Source of the DNA: an uncultured Methanolobus sp. | GTDB lineage: Archaea > Halobacteriota > Methanosarcinia > Methanosarcinales > Methanosarcinaceae | DNA length: 64,000 nt | Direction: 5' to 3' | Assembly (NCBI RefSeq): GCF_963667555.1 | Contig: NZ_OY763421.1 | Coordinates: 3,117,562-3,181,561, forward strand | In this document: positions 8,539 to 17,878 of the stretch, piece by piece | Layout of the letters: each line of letters starts with the position of its first letter | Position numbering within the stretch: the first letter of the stretch is position 1 | Translations under genes and position numbers: made by a program | Notes under the pieces: model-generated | What the model was told of the DNA's origin: nothing | Databases searched by the model: none | Seen by the model: only the letters and a program-made list of their open reading frames with translations

Positions 8539-10482
8539 TTAATTTTCCAGTTTCATGGTTTTTTCCTTCAGTGCCTGAACAACATCAGGATCCTGCAAAG
8601 TTGTCAGATCCCCAGGGTCTTTCTCGTTTGCAATTGCCTTTAGCACTCTCCTCATGATCTTGCCACTTCTTGTTTTTGGCAGGTCATCTGCAAATATGAT
8701 ATGTTTTGGACGTGCAAAGGGACCAATGTTCCTTTCAACATAGGTTCTGAGCTCTTTCTTAATGTCGTCGCTTTCCTCAACACCAGTCCTGAGGGTCACA
8801 TAGCAGTAGATGACCTCGCCTCTGAGTTCATCTTCCTTTCCAACAACTCCTGCTTCAGCAACCGAAGGATGTGACACCATGATACTTTCAAACTCTGCAC
8901 TTCCGATACGGTGTCCTGAAACTTTGATGACATCATCCACACGGCCAATTATCCAGAAGTAACCATCTTTGTCTTTCTTTGCACCATCACCGGCAAAATA
9001 GGTCTTGTTGTCCCATTTGCTCCAGTATGTTTCAATGAAACGCTCCTCATTCCCAAACACTGTGCGAACCATGCTTGGCCACGGATTCAGGATTGCAAGA
9101 TAACCATTTTCATCGGGTGCAACTTCGTTTCCTTTATCATCAAGGACTGCTGCTTTAATTCCCGGAAATGCCATGGTGGCACTTCCAGGCTTTGTTGTTG
9201 TTATTCCCGGAAGTGCTGATATCATTATCATTCCGGTTTCGGTTTGCCACCAGGTATCGACAACAGGACATTTTCCAAGTCCTATATTCTCATGATACCA
9301 AATCCATGCGCCCGGATTGATTGGTTCACCTACAGAACCGATAAGCCTGAGTGTTGATATGTCATGCATCTTGGGCCATGAAGGTCCCCATTTCATGAAT
9401 GTCCTGATGGCTGTCGGTGCAGTGTAAAGTATCGTAACTTTATGTCTCTCAATAATGTCCCAGTACCTGTCCTTATCAGGATAATCCGGTGCACCTTCAT
9501 AAGTTACAAGGGTGGTACCGTTGGCAAGTGGTCCGTAAACGATGTATGAATGTCCTGTGATCCATCCACAATCTGCCGTACACCAGTAGATATCGTTTTC
9601 TTTCAGATCGAAGATGAATTTGCTTGTTGTTTTGGTTGCAACCATGTATCCGCCGGTGGTGTGTACTATTCCCTTTGGTTTTCCTGTAGTACCGCTGGTA
9701 TACATCAAAAAGAGCATATCTTCGGAATCCATAACCTCAGGTTCACATGAAGTGTCTGCTCCTTCCATGACATCATGCCACCAGAGGTCTCTTCCTTCTT
9801 TCATCTGAACGTCGTTGTCCTGATGCTTAACGACAATAACTTTGTCCACAATTCCACAGGAGCGAATACCGTCATCGACCTTGTTCTTCTGTTCAACGAC
9901 TTTTCCACGGCGTGAGTATCCGTCACAGGTGATCAGGACTCGACTATTTGCATTTCCAATTCTGGTTGCAAGAGATTCACCGGAGAAAGCTGCAAAAACA
10001 ACACTATGCGGTGCTCCTATACGCGCACATGCCAGCATGGAAATGATTACCTGAGGTATCATTGGTAGATATATAGTGACAATGTCTCCTTTTTTGACCC
10101 CGAGGTCTTTGAGAACGTTTGCAAATTTACAGACCTCTTCAAGTAGTTCTCTGTAAGTATATTTGCGAATCTCGCCGCCTTCGGATTCCCATATAAGCGC
10201 ATTCTTGTCAGCACGTTCCTTTAGGTTCACATCAAGACAGTTGTAACAGGCATTGAGTTTTCCTCCAACGAACCACTTTGAGTGCGGAGGTTCCCATTCC
10301 AGAACTTTATCCCATTTTCTGTACCACTCAATGTTCTCCGCATTCTTTTCCCAGAATCCCTCCGGGTCTTCATCAGCGATTCTATAAATATCTGGGTCAT
10401 TTATATTTGCATTCGAGGCAAAATCTTCCGGTGCTTTGAACAGAGCTCCGCTTTCTTGAGATTTGTCTGATTTTTCTCCCAT
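8539..10482 (-). CDS. acs: Acetyl-CoA synthetase (AMP-forming)
   Basis: Activates acetate to acetyl-CoA through acetyl-AMP. It shows the adenylate-forming signature YTSGTTGKPKGIVHTTGG, the WWQTETG motif and the C-terminal KTRSGKIMRR segment whose lysine is the usual acetylation-controlled residue. Length, about 647 residues from the ATG at 10482, matches the family. Upstream in-frame codons (ATG at 10497, and a further one at 10542) would add a non-conserved N-terminus; TGGGTG precedes 10482. It converges on the acd operon, so two different acetate-activating enzymes lie side by side. It acts in the cytoplasm to feed acetyl-CoA into anabolism (inference). Confidence 0.94.
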   Translation of the reverse strand: MGEKSDKSQESGALFKAPEDFASNANINDPDIYRIADEDPEGFWEKNAENIEWYRKWDKVLEWEPPHSKWFVGGKLNACYNCLDVNLKERADKNALIWESEGGEIRKYTYRELLEEVCKFANVLKDLGVKKGDIVTIYLPMIPQVIISMLACARIGAPHSVVFAAFSGESLATRIGNANSRVLITCDGYSRRGKVVEQKNKVDDGIRSCGIVDKVIVVKHQDNDVQMKEGRDLWWHDVMEGADTSCEPEVMDSEDMLFLMYTSGTTGKPKGIVHTTGGYMVATKTTSKFIFDLKENDIYWCTADCGWITGHSYIVYGPLANGTTLVTYEGAPDYPDKDRYWDIIERHKVTILYTAPTAIRTFMKWGPSWPKMHDISTLRLIGSVGEPINPGAWIWYHENIGLGKCPVVDTWWQTETGMIMISALPGITTTKPGSATMAFPGIKAAVLDDKGNEVAPDENGYLAILNPWPSMVRTVFGNEERFIETYWSKWDNKTYFAGDGAKKDKDGYFWIIGRVDDVIKVSGHRIGSAEFESIMVSHPSVAEAGVVGKEDELRGEVIYCYVTLRTGVEESDDIKKELRTYVERNIGPFARPKHIIFADDLPKTRSGKIMRRVLKAIANEKDPGDLTTLQDPDVVQALKEKTMKLEN

Positions 10483-10649
10483 GGTAAACACCCACATGGA
10501 CAAATAAATCCTTATATCTGTCCTTAAATAAAATAGTATCAATTTGTTTATATGGTTTGTTATGGGTTGCTTTGAAAGTCACTCTTAAATGAACTGAAAA
10601 AGTAAGCAAATCATGAAAAGTAAGTGAATAAAGATGTGAAGAAAATATT

Positions 10650-11213
10650 TCATTTCTTCATCATTTCAAGGACATCGCATACTTTGTTTATTGTGTCAAC
10701 TGCTGTTTTCATGCCTTCTTCGTCTTCTGCAGCAGGTTTCTGGAGAATTCCACCGAAGTGTCCGCCGTCTCCGACAACTATCATTCCGTGGATGTGCATC
10801 CACTCGTGGATTGTCTGGATAGTTTTTTCCTGGCCGCCATTCCTTGAACCGCCGATCGCCATTGCTGCACCGAGTTTGTTGCTGAGTCTGAATCCCTGTC
10901 TTCTGTGGACAACGCTTCTGTCACAGAGTGCTTTAAGCTGTGCGGTCATGGTTCCGAAGTAGACCGGGGAAGAAACCACAATTGCGTCTGCTTCCACAAG
11001 CTTGTCATATATTGGCTGCATGTCATCGTCAATTACGCATCTTTCTCCTTTTGCGCAAACTCCGCATGCAGTACATGGAGCAACCTTTGATTCAGAGAGG
11101 AAGACTGCATCAGTCTCAAATCCTCTTTCAGCTGCGATCTCAAGCACTTTTCTTATCAAAGTATCATTGTTCTGGCCAACTTTTGGGCTTCCTGATATTC
11201 CGAGTATCTTCAT
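10650..11213 (-). CDS. Iron-sulfur flavoprotein (Isf family, NADPH-dependent FMN reductase fold)
   Basis: 187 residues with a flavodoxin-like fold: FMN phosphate loop GISGSPKVGQNNDTL at the N-terminus and SSPVYFGTMTAQLK in the middle. The compact cluster motif C-x2-C-x2-C-x5-C (CTACGVCAKGERC, about residues 47-59) is the hallmark of methanogen Isf proteins, which bind one [4Fe-4S] and FMN and accept electrons from ferredoxin to reduce oxygen or peroxide (family knowledge). The start at 11213 is preceded by GGTGATC; a longer form from 11231 is less likely. Divergent from pgk. Confidence 0.88.
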   Translation of the reverse strand: MKILGISGSPKVGQNNDTLIRKVLEIAAERGFETDAVFLSESKVAPCTACGVCAKGERCVIDDDMQPIYDKLVEADAIVVSSPVYFGTMTAQLKALCDRSVVHRRQGFRLSNKLGAAMAIGGSRNGGQEKTIQTIHEWMHIHGMIVVGDGGHFGGILQKPAAEDEEGMKTAVDTINKVCDVLEMMKK

Positions 11214-11377
11214 ATGATCACCTTTTTGCAACGTGATACAAGTAATGATACAAGTAATATTAGTTTTTGGCTGATCTGCTTTTTCGCTTAATGGAAAAGG
11301 TATAATAAGATTAGTTCATTATGACAAAAAATTAGACAATATATGTCATTTATATACTTACGTGGACTTATTTACTC

Positions 11378-11387
11378 TATATATATT
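11378..11387 (+). promoter_or_regulatory. TATA box of pgk
   Basis: TATATATATT lies about 26 bases before a predicted transcription start near 11408. That start would fall downstream of the ATG at 11403 and upstream of the TTG at 11430, which supports the TTG as the translation start. Confidence 0.5.
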
Positions 11388-11429
11388 GATCATTAGTCAT
11401 TCATGTTTAAAAGAAGCGGTGATGGAATT

Positions 11430-12662
11430 TTGACTAGCAGGGACTATCTTACTATTGATGATTTTGATGTGGACGGCAAGACCATACTTGTGAGAGTGGA
11501 TCTGAATACTCCTATGGATACGGAAGGTAACATTCTCGATGATATGAGAATAAAGAGCCATATTCCTACCATAAAGGATCTTGCGGACGCAAAGGTCGTA
11601 CTCATGGCTCACCAGAGCCGTGCAGGTAAAAAAGACTTCACTACAATGAAACCACACGCTCAGCGCATGTCGCATTATCTCAGGAAAGAGGTAAAGTATG
11701 TAGACGATATTTTCGGCACATATGCGCGTTCTTCTATTTCCTCGATGGAAAATGGCAATGTGATATTGCTTGAGAATGTAAGGTTCTATTCCGAAGAAAG
11801 CATCGAAAAACCAGCTTCTGAGCATGCAAATACCCATATGGTGAAAAAACTTGCACCTCTTATTGATATTTTCCTCAATGACGCTTTTGCAGTTTCCCAC
11901 AGAAGTCATTTATCCATAATGGGTTTCACTGAGATCCTGCCAACAGGTGCCGGAAGGGTGATGGAGAAGGAAATCGCTTCCCTTGACAGAGGTATAAAAG
12001 GCGGCGAAAGACCGTGTATCTTTGTTCTTGGCGGTGCAAAGGTCGACGATTCCCTCAAAGTTGCTGAGAATGTCCTTATCAATGGCGGTGCTGACAGGGT
12101 GCTTGTCACAGGTGTCGTGGCAAATGTAATGCTTGCCGCATCAGGTGTCGATATTGGTTCCGCGAACCTGGATTTCATCGAATCACAGGGTTACACCGAC
12201 CAGATCGAAAGGGGAAAACAGGTTCTTGAAAAGTTCAATGGGAAGATCGGTCTTCCTGTTGATGTTGCTTTTAATGATGGTGGTAAACGCGTGGAAGCAC
12301 AGGTCAGCGAACTTCCAAACGGAAACCTTCCAATAAATGACATTGGTCTTGAGACCATTGTTGCTTTTTCTGAAGAGATAAAGAACGCAAAGACCGTTGT
12401 ACTCAATGGTCCTGCAGGTCTTTCTGAGGTTGAGCCGTTTGCGCTTGGTACACATGAGATCATCAAGGCTGCTGTAAATTCTGAATATTCAATTGCAGGT
12501 GGCGGTCACATCTCCGCAGAGATAAGGAACCTCGGTTACGAGAACGAGTTCTCACACTTAAGTACCGGTGGTGGAGCCTGTATCGATTACCTCGCAGGTG
12601 AGATTCTCCCGGGTATTGAAGCCCTGAAAATTGCCGCTGCTCGATACAGACTTAACAGATAA
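11430..12662 (+). CDS. pgk: Phosphoglycerate kinase
   Basis: Converts 3-phosphoglycerate and ATP to 1,3-bisphosphoglycerate in gluconeogenesis or glycolysis. N-terminal domain shows VLVRVDLNTPMD-type substrate-binding residues (here ILVRVDLNTPM), the HQSRAG segment and the AHRSH-like SHRSH motif. The C-terminal nucleotide domain has GGAKVDDS and ends STGGGACIDYLAG. Length about 410 residues is normal for archaeal Pgk. I place the start at TTG 11430 because GGTGATGG sits just upstream and the next residues (TSRDYLTIDDFD) match the expected N-terminus; ATG 11403 is in frame but has no binding site. The gene is monocistronic. Confidence 0.93.
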   Translation: MTSRDYLTIDDFDVDGKTILVRVDLNTPMDTEGNILDDMRIKSHIPTIKDLADAKVVLMAHQSRAGKKDFTTMKPHAQRMSHYLRKEVKYVDDIFGTYARSSISSMENGNVILLENVRFYSEESIEKPASEHANTHMVKKLAPLIDIFLNDAFAVSHRSHLSIMGFTEILPTGAGRVMEKEIASLDRGIKGGERPCIFVLGGAKVDDSLKVAENVLINGGADRVLVTGVVANVMLAASGVDIGSANLDFIESQGYTDQIERGKQVLEKFNGKIGLPVDVAFNDGGKRVEAQVSELPNGNLPINDIGLETIVAFSEEIKNAKTVVLNGPAGLSEVEPFALGTHEIIKAAVNSEYSIAGGGHISAEIRNLGYENEFSHLSTGGGACIDYLAGEILPGIEALKIAAARYRLNR

Positions 12663-12698
12663 AGAACAAATTTCCTGTATGAAAGTTCTCAGTTGTCC

Positions 12699-12721
12699 GG
12701 TAATGTGTATTCCTCATTACC
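12699..12721 (+). terminator. Hairpin after pgk
   Basis: Perfect inverted repeat GGTAATG / CATTACC with a 9-base loop, 37 bases after the pgk stop. No strong T run follows, so it could be a transcript-end processing signal rather than a terminator. Confidence 0.35.
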
Positions 12722-12769
12722 AGCATGCTGTTTGCTCAACCATATTAAATAGATCAAGGAGTCTTATTC

Positions 12770-13405
12770 ATGAGTGAAGGGGTAAAATTGCTATCAGATA
12801 CCGAAGGTCAGGCGGCTGTGCAACTTGCAAGGGATGCCATTGAACTATATTTGAGAACAGGCGAGATGATGGACGGTTCAGAGATCCAGCTCCCTGCTAT
12901 ATTCAATGAAGTAAGGGGAGTTTTTGTAACCCTTACCAAAAACCACGACCTGCGCGGTTGTATCGGTCATCCGTATGCCGATTCTTCATTAAGACATGCA
13001 ATAACGGATTCTGCTCTTTCAGCAGCGCTTCGTGACCCAAGATTCCCTCCGGTTAGAAAAGCAGAGATGAATGATATTTCTGTGGAAGTTACTATACTCA
13101 CAAAACCTGAACTGGTTGATGTTCCGCCAAAGGACCTGCCATCCTCAATTAAGATCGGCAGGCACGGACTTATTGTAAAAAGCGGATACCGACAGGGTCT
13201 GCTATTACCACAGGTCGCTCCAGAGAATGATTTTGACGAAATAGAGTTCCTGAACCATACATGCATAAAAGCAGGTCTTCCTCATGATGCATGGGTTACA
13301 GGCGCTGAAGTTTATGCTTTTGAAGGTCAGATATTTACAGAATCTGAACCCGGCGGCAAAGTCACAGAAAAAGATTTCAAAGAAGGGTCATGTTCAGGTA
13401 AATAA
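12770..13405 (+). CDS. AMMECR1-domain protein (AmmeMemoRadiSam system protein A)
   Basis: 211 residues. The family core LRGCIGH (residues about 62-68) and the following DPRFPPV segment are present, and the later [10 protein letters not shown] region also fits. The biochemical role is unknown; family members often co-occur with MEMO1 and a radical SAM protein, but neither is nearby here. AAGGAG precedes the ATG. It is soluble and cytoplasmic and converges on the deoxyribosyltransferase gene. Confidence 0.88.
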   Translation: MSEGVKLLSDTEGQAAVQLARDAIELYLRTGEMMDGSEIQLPAIFNEVRGVFVTLTKNHDLRGCIGHPYADSSLRHAITDSALSAALRDPRFPPVRKAEMNDISVEVTILTKPELVDVPPKDLPSSIKIGRHGLIVKSGYRQGLLLPQVAPENDFDEIEFLNHTCIKAGLPHDAWVTGAEVYAFEGQIFTESEPGGKVTEKDFKEGSCSGK

Positions 13406-13467
13406 TCGATTACCTGACATGAATGTTTTTGTTTTGATTTTAAAATCAATTATTATTTGATTCGGTT

Positions 13468-13896
13468 CTAAAGGTAGTTTTCAAGTACCTTGATAATGGA
13501 ATCAACATCTCTTTCAAGTGCTTCGACTGCCATTTCCATCATCAGGTTAACAATACCTTCGTCACCAAATGTCCTGAAATCGGTCTTAAGTCCAAGAACT
13601 GGAATTCCTTTTGCATATGCATAACCCATTTCCCATGCTGTTCCTGAATCCACATCGCTGCCGCCGTCAAGTACTGCCAGTACAATATCGGAGGTATCAA
13701 TTCCCCTTACATCATTATCAAAGATGTTTTTCTGCCTGTCCTCCATACGGCTTGATTCAGTATCATTGCCATCCTCCTGTGGCAGGAAAACAGAGAATCC
13801 CATTTCAACCAGTTTGTCCCTGAGCAGTACGTTAAAATCCCTCTCCGCCTGTGAAAAAAGTGGCCCTGCTAAGTATATCTGTTTTTTTCCATCCAT
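13468..13896 (-). CDS. Nucleoside 2-deoxyribosyltransferase family protein
   Basis: 142 residues. The N-terminal IYLAGPLFSQAE is the substrate-binding motif of the family, and the D-x-G-T-x-W-E-M-G-Y-A segment (residues about 80-91) contains the catalytic glutamate. The family exchanges bases between deoxynucleosides or cleaves the N-glycosidic bond of (d)NMPs; the exact substrate cannot be told from sequence. The gene is short, monocistronic and soluble. Confidence 0.85.
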   Translation of the reverse strand: MDGKKQIYLAGPLFSQAERDFNVLLRDKLVEMGFSVFLPQEDGNDTESSRMEDRQKNIFDNDVRGIDTSDIVLAVLDGGSDVDSGTAWEMGYAYAKGIPVLGLKTDFRTFGDEGIVNLMMEMAVEALERDVDSIIKVLENYL

Positions 13897-14038
13897 TAAT
13901 TATTCCATCCATTAAATTTAGAGAAATCTATAATTGACCACTTGCTTAATAATAGTGTTGTAAGCAGGGTGAAAATAATCTATAAATTCAACTGCGGTAA
14001 CGTAAAAATCTATTGATTCTCAGAAACCTGATCCTCGT

Positions 14039-17000
14039 TCAGTCGGCTAAATATGGATCTATTGGGATCTCAAAAGTAAAATTGCTGCCTTTTCCCGGCT
14101 CACTTGTCACCTTTATGGTTCCGCCATGCAGCTCCACAAACTTCTTTGTAAGTGCAAGTCCGATTCCGGTTCCACTGTATTTACGGCCAATGGAGCCATC
14201 TATCTGGTGGAATGGTTTGAATATGTTGTTCAGGTCTTCGTTACAGATTCCAATTCCGGTGTCTATGACTGATATTCTAAGCATCCGGCCGTATGTTGAA
14301 GTTTCAATTGTGACCGATCCGCCCGGCTCAGTAAATTTGACAGCATTTTCAAGAAGGTTATGTATTATCTGTGTAAGTTTATGCTCATCTGCGTAGAATG
14401 TACCAATTGATTCCTTTCTCTTGAATGAAAGACTGATACTTCTGTCTGCTGCCTTTTTTGCTATAAGCATAATTATCTCGTTCACAAGACTGTCCAGTGT
14501 TACCTTTTTAAGATTCAGATTTTCGAGGTCATTGATCTCGTATTTTGAAAAATCAAGTATCTTGTTTATAAGGTCCAGAAGGTTATTTCCACTGGTATAG
14601 ATATACTCTGCATACGTTTTTTGTGCCTTACTAAGTCCTTGCGAATCCTGTTTCAAAAGGACATCTGCAAAACCAATAACTGCTGTAAGTGGTGTTCTCA
14701 GTTCATGGGACATATTTTTCATGAACTCACTTTTGATACGGTTAGTATCTTCAGATATGATCTTTGAATATATCAAAGCCTCTTCTGCTACCTTTCTTTC
14801 AGTAATGTCCCAGTTAGTTCCAATTGCTTTCAATGGGTTTCCGTCAGGATCACGTATTACCATTGCATGCGCTTCAAGGAAACGGACTTCATTATTCGGA
14901 GTGAGAATACGGAATTCTGTCTTGAAGTCCTTTATTCCTGATACGGCATCATTAAGCTCTCTAGAGACCATTTTACTGTCATCAGGATGAACTTTTTCTT
15001 CCCAGTGCCTGAACTCACCTGTAAATTCACCGGGGTCGGTTCCGTAGATATCATGCATCTTTTTGTCCCATATAAGGGAATTAGCTTTGAAATCCCACTC
15101 CCATATGCCTATCTCAGCACTTTTGGTTGCAAGAGAAAGTCTGTAAGTCGCAGAACCAAGCATTTCCTCTGCATTGATCCTGTCGCTAATATCAGTGTGT
15201 ACTCCAAGGAAGAGTTCTTCAGAAAGACGTACAATATCCACAGCCCAGTATCCGCGAGTTCCATCTTTCTTTAGGAACGGTAATTCCACGGACAAATGAC
15301 CATTTTCATGTAATTCCTGAAACAGTTTTTCATAATTGTATTTTTCTTCAGGAGGAAAAGTATCTTTCTGGTTCATCGATAGCAATTCTTCCCTGCTAAA
15401 ACCTGTGATCCTGCTTGCTGCAGGATTCACATCTATGTATTGTCCGGTATTATCCGCTACAATGATGGCACTGGGTGAATTATCCACATAGCTGCGGAAT
15501 TTTCTCTCATTCTCTTTCAGTGCTTCTTCTGCTTTCCTTCTTTCGATCTCGGCAGCAGCACGTGCAGCAAAACTACTCAATATTGAGTACAGGTGTGCAG
15601 AGTGTTCCATAGGCTTATCGTCGATGATCACAAGCACACCGATGTTTTCGTTAGAATCGTTTCTAAGTGCCAGTCCCCAGTAACTTTCCGCTCCCAGCCT
15701 TTTAAGTACCTGGCTTTCAGGATAAAGTTGCTGTACATTTGAGGGACAGAACCATTCTCCGCTTAACAATACATTTTCGCATAATGTTCCTTTAGTATCA
15801 AACCCAAAATTCTGAACATAGTTCCCGTGATTCCAGACTGCGACTGTAGACGCTTTTTCTTCTTCCTGACAGAACTCAGCCAAAAAAGCAGTATTTACAC
15901 TCTGAGACACAGCAAGTTGTCTGACAAGAATGCGGAATATGTTATCCCCATGTTCAAATCCGGTCTCTGTGATCGTTGTTAAGGTATCCCTGTAATTTTT
16001 GCTTTCGGTTATATCACGGATAATTGCAAGCACATTGTTCTCATTAAGCGGGCTCACCCTTGCTTCGAAAAAAGATATTTTTCCATTTTTGCTTATCTGA
16101 TATTCAACGCTCTTCATTTTTCCAGAATCGATACACTCGTTGCAGATCTGTATATATCTGCTTGCCTCTTCAGCAGGGAACGCATCTTTTATGTTTGAGC
16201 CGACTACGTCTCCAATAGGGTTAACAGGTTTAGACTCTTCACCGATATAGAACTCCCTGCAATATCCTTCTCTGTCAAAAACAAGTAACATATCCGGTAG
16301 TGTATCGATTATTGCTTTGTCTCTTTCAGCCTGTAACTTGTGTACTTTTTCTGCCTTTTTCCTCTCAGTTACGTCAGTTATTATCGTTGCGAACTGACCC
16401 GGACGTGGTCTGTATGCTACAACTTCATAGTACCTGTCAAGTTCACTTGAATAATTTTCATAGAACAGTGGTTCCCCGGTAGTAGCAACGTGTCCGTATT
16501 TTTCTATCCAGTAATCTTCTGTATTTGGGAGCACTTCAAGTACGGTTCTGCCAATTATATCTTCTTTTTTAAGACCGGTTATCTTTTCAAAACTATCATT
16601 TACGTCAAGGAACCTGTAATCTGCAACTTTTCCTTTATCGTTAAAGATGATCTCGTGAACCGCAAGTCCCTGTTGCATTCCTGAGATGAGTGTTCTGAAC
16701 TTTTCCTCACTTTCCCGCAGTGTATATTCGGCTTTCTTGCGTTCAGAAATGTCAGTGCATACACAAAGTACAAGATTCTTATTTTCGTAGTGAATGCTAC
16801 TGGAGCTTATCGCTACATCAAAAGTAGTGCCATCTTTGCGACGATGTATTGTTTCCAGGTCAATACCATTTTTTCCTACGGAAAGGATCATTTTTTCCAG
16901 TTTGTCTCTGGACAATTTTGCATCCCAGTCCCATACGTGTAATTGTTTCACTTCTTCAAGCGAATAACCGATCATATTTGCATAACTCTGGTTTGCATCA

Positions 17001-17512
17001 TAAACGCCTCCCATTTTATCGAGTATGACAATTCCATCCTTTGACTGGGTGATCAGAGCTTCCCATCGTTTTGCTTCATCAGCTATTTTTTTCTCATTAG
17101 CTATTCTTTCAGTTATGTCAAGGGCTGTAAATGTTACTCCAAGTTTGAGGTTATTAACATCGATTGGAGTGGAGGATAGCAATATATCAATGATGTTCCG
17201 GTCTTTTTTCATCCATTTTGTTTCAACGGTCCCGGTACCATTTTCTGCGATCTGGCGGTACTTTTCTGAACCTACATATTCAAACTCAGAATCAGATGGG
17301 TAAAGTATTCTGGAGCTGGAACCTACCAGTTCTTCTTCAGTGTAGCCGATCATTTCACATATTTGTGAGTTGACTTCGGTAAGAACTCTATCGGATACAA
17401 CACCTATTCCAATAGGTGCAGCTTTGAATATGCTTCGAAGCCTTTTCTCACTTTCTGATAGGTCATCAGGTATGTTTCTGATAGTTCTCCGGAAACGGGC
17501 TGTTTCAGCCAT
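14039..17512 (-). CDS. Cytoplasmic multi-PAS/GAF sensor histidine kinase
   Basis: About 1157 residues, no signal peptide or transmembrane helix. Domain order: PAS (about 25-140), PAS (150-265), PAS (275-390), PAS (400-505), GAF-like (515-665), PAS (680-790), PAS_3 type (800-910), HisKA with phospho-acceptor His in MSHELRTPL (about 936), then HATPase with N box NLLENAVKF, DTGIG and GTGIGL. All catalytic boxes are intact. Start at ATG 17512; a GTG three codons upstream is possible. No response regulator is adjacent, so its partner is elsewhere or signalling is by other means. Divergent from the sugar dehydrogenase gene. Confidence 0.93.
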   Translation of the reverse strand: MAETARFRRTIRNIPDDLSESEKRLRSIFKAAPIGIGVVSDRVLTEVNSQICEMIGYTEEELVGSSSRILYPSDSEFEYVGSEKYRQIAENGTGTVETKWMKKDRNIIDILLSSTPIDVNNLKLGVTFTALDITERIANEKKIADEAKRWEALITQSKDGIVILDKMGGVYDANQSYANMIGYSLEEVKQLHVWDWDAKLSRDKLEKMILSVGKNGIDLETIHRRKDGTTFDVAISSSSIHYENKNLVLCVCTDISERKKAEYTLRESEEKFRTLISGMQQGLAVHEIIFNDKGKVADYRFLDVNDSFEKITGLKKEDIIGRTVLEVLPNTEDYWIEKYGHVATTGEPLFYENYSSELDRYYEVVAYRPRPGQFATIITDVTERKKAEKVHKLQAERDKAIIDTLPDMLLVFDREGYCREFYIGEESKPVNPIGDVVGSNIKDAFPAEEASRYIQICNECIDSGKMKSVEYQISKNGKISFFEARVSPLNENNVLAIIRDITESKNYRDTLTTITETGFEHGDNIFRILVRQLAVSQSVNTAFLAEFCQEEEKASTVAVWNHGNYVQNFGFDTKGTLCENVLLSGEWFCPSNVQQLYPESQVLKRLGAESYWGLALRNDSNENIGVLVIIDDKPMEHSAHLYSILSSFAARAAAEIERRKAEEALKENERKFRSYVDNSPSAIIVADNTGQYIDVNPAASRITGFSREELLSMNQKDTFPPEEKYNYEKLFQELHENGHLSVELPFLKKDGTRGYWAVDIVRLSEELFLGVHTDISDRINAEEMLGSATYRLSLATKSAEIGIWEWDFKANSLIWDKKMHDIYGTDPGEFTGEFRHWEEKVHPDDSKMVSRELNDAVSGIKDFKTEFRILTPNNEVRFLEAHAMVIRDPDGNPLKAIGTNWDITERKVAEEALIYSKIISEDTNRIKSEFMKNMSHELRTPLTAVIGFADVLLKQDSQGLSKAQKTYAEYIYTSGNNLLDLINKILDFSKYEINDLENLNLKKVTLDSLVNEIIMLIAKKAADRSISLSFKRKESIGTFYADEHKLTQIIHNLLENAVKFTEPGGSVTIETSTYGRMLRISVIDTGIGICNEDLNNIFKPFHQIDGSIGRKYSGTGIGLALTKKFVELHGGTIKVTSEPGKGSNFTFEIPIDPYLAD

Positions 17513-17878
17513 ATTTATCACTCTATGGAATTTGAGGTACAGATCTTGTCAGTATTTGTTTGTTCATCAGACAATAATATTTACAAAACAAATGTCAAGA
17601 GTGGTTTTATGATAGCAGTCGATTTCAGGAGAGAGTAATTTGTTCAGTCCCCATGTCGCATTCTACAATAACATCTCCAGATATTATATTTGAGGTCAAG
17701 AACTATATAATCATATTGTTATCTTTTAGATAGTATATGTTGCACATTTAAGAAAGAGTACTTTCATAAGATTTCAGTACCAATTATGGATCGATGTATG
17801 TTTTAACACCCGGATTGAAATTTTCTCACTGGAAAAACCTTTTATCTTCTGCATTCCAAACTTAAACAGGGGTTTAGC
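17513..17878. other. Intergenic region between divergent kinase and dehydrogenase genes
   Basis: 366 bases, AT-rich, no credible gene. It holds two promoter-like stretches: an AT-rich block with CTATATAATC (about 17703-17712) that could drive the minus-strand kinase, and CCTTTTATCTTC (about 17838-17849), suitably placed for a TATA element of the plus-strand dehydrogenase. No clear inverted repeat was noticed. Confidence 0.4.

Noticed and set aside
11397-11909. Minus-strand 170-codon open frame
   Set aside because: It lies entirely opposite the well-supported pgk gene, and its sequence is rich in Cys/His/Ile, as is typical of antisense shadows.
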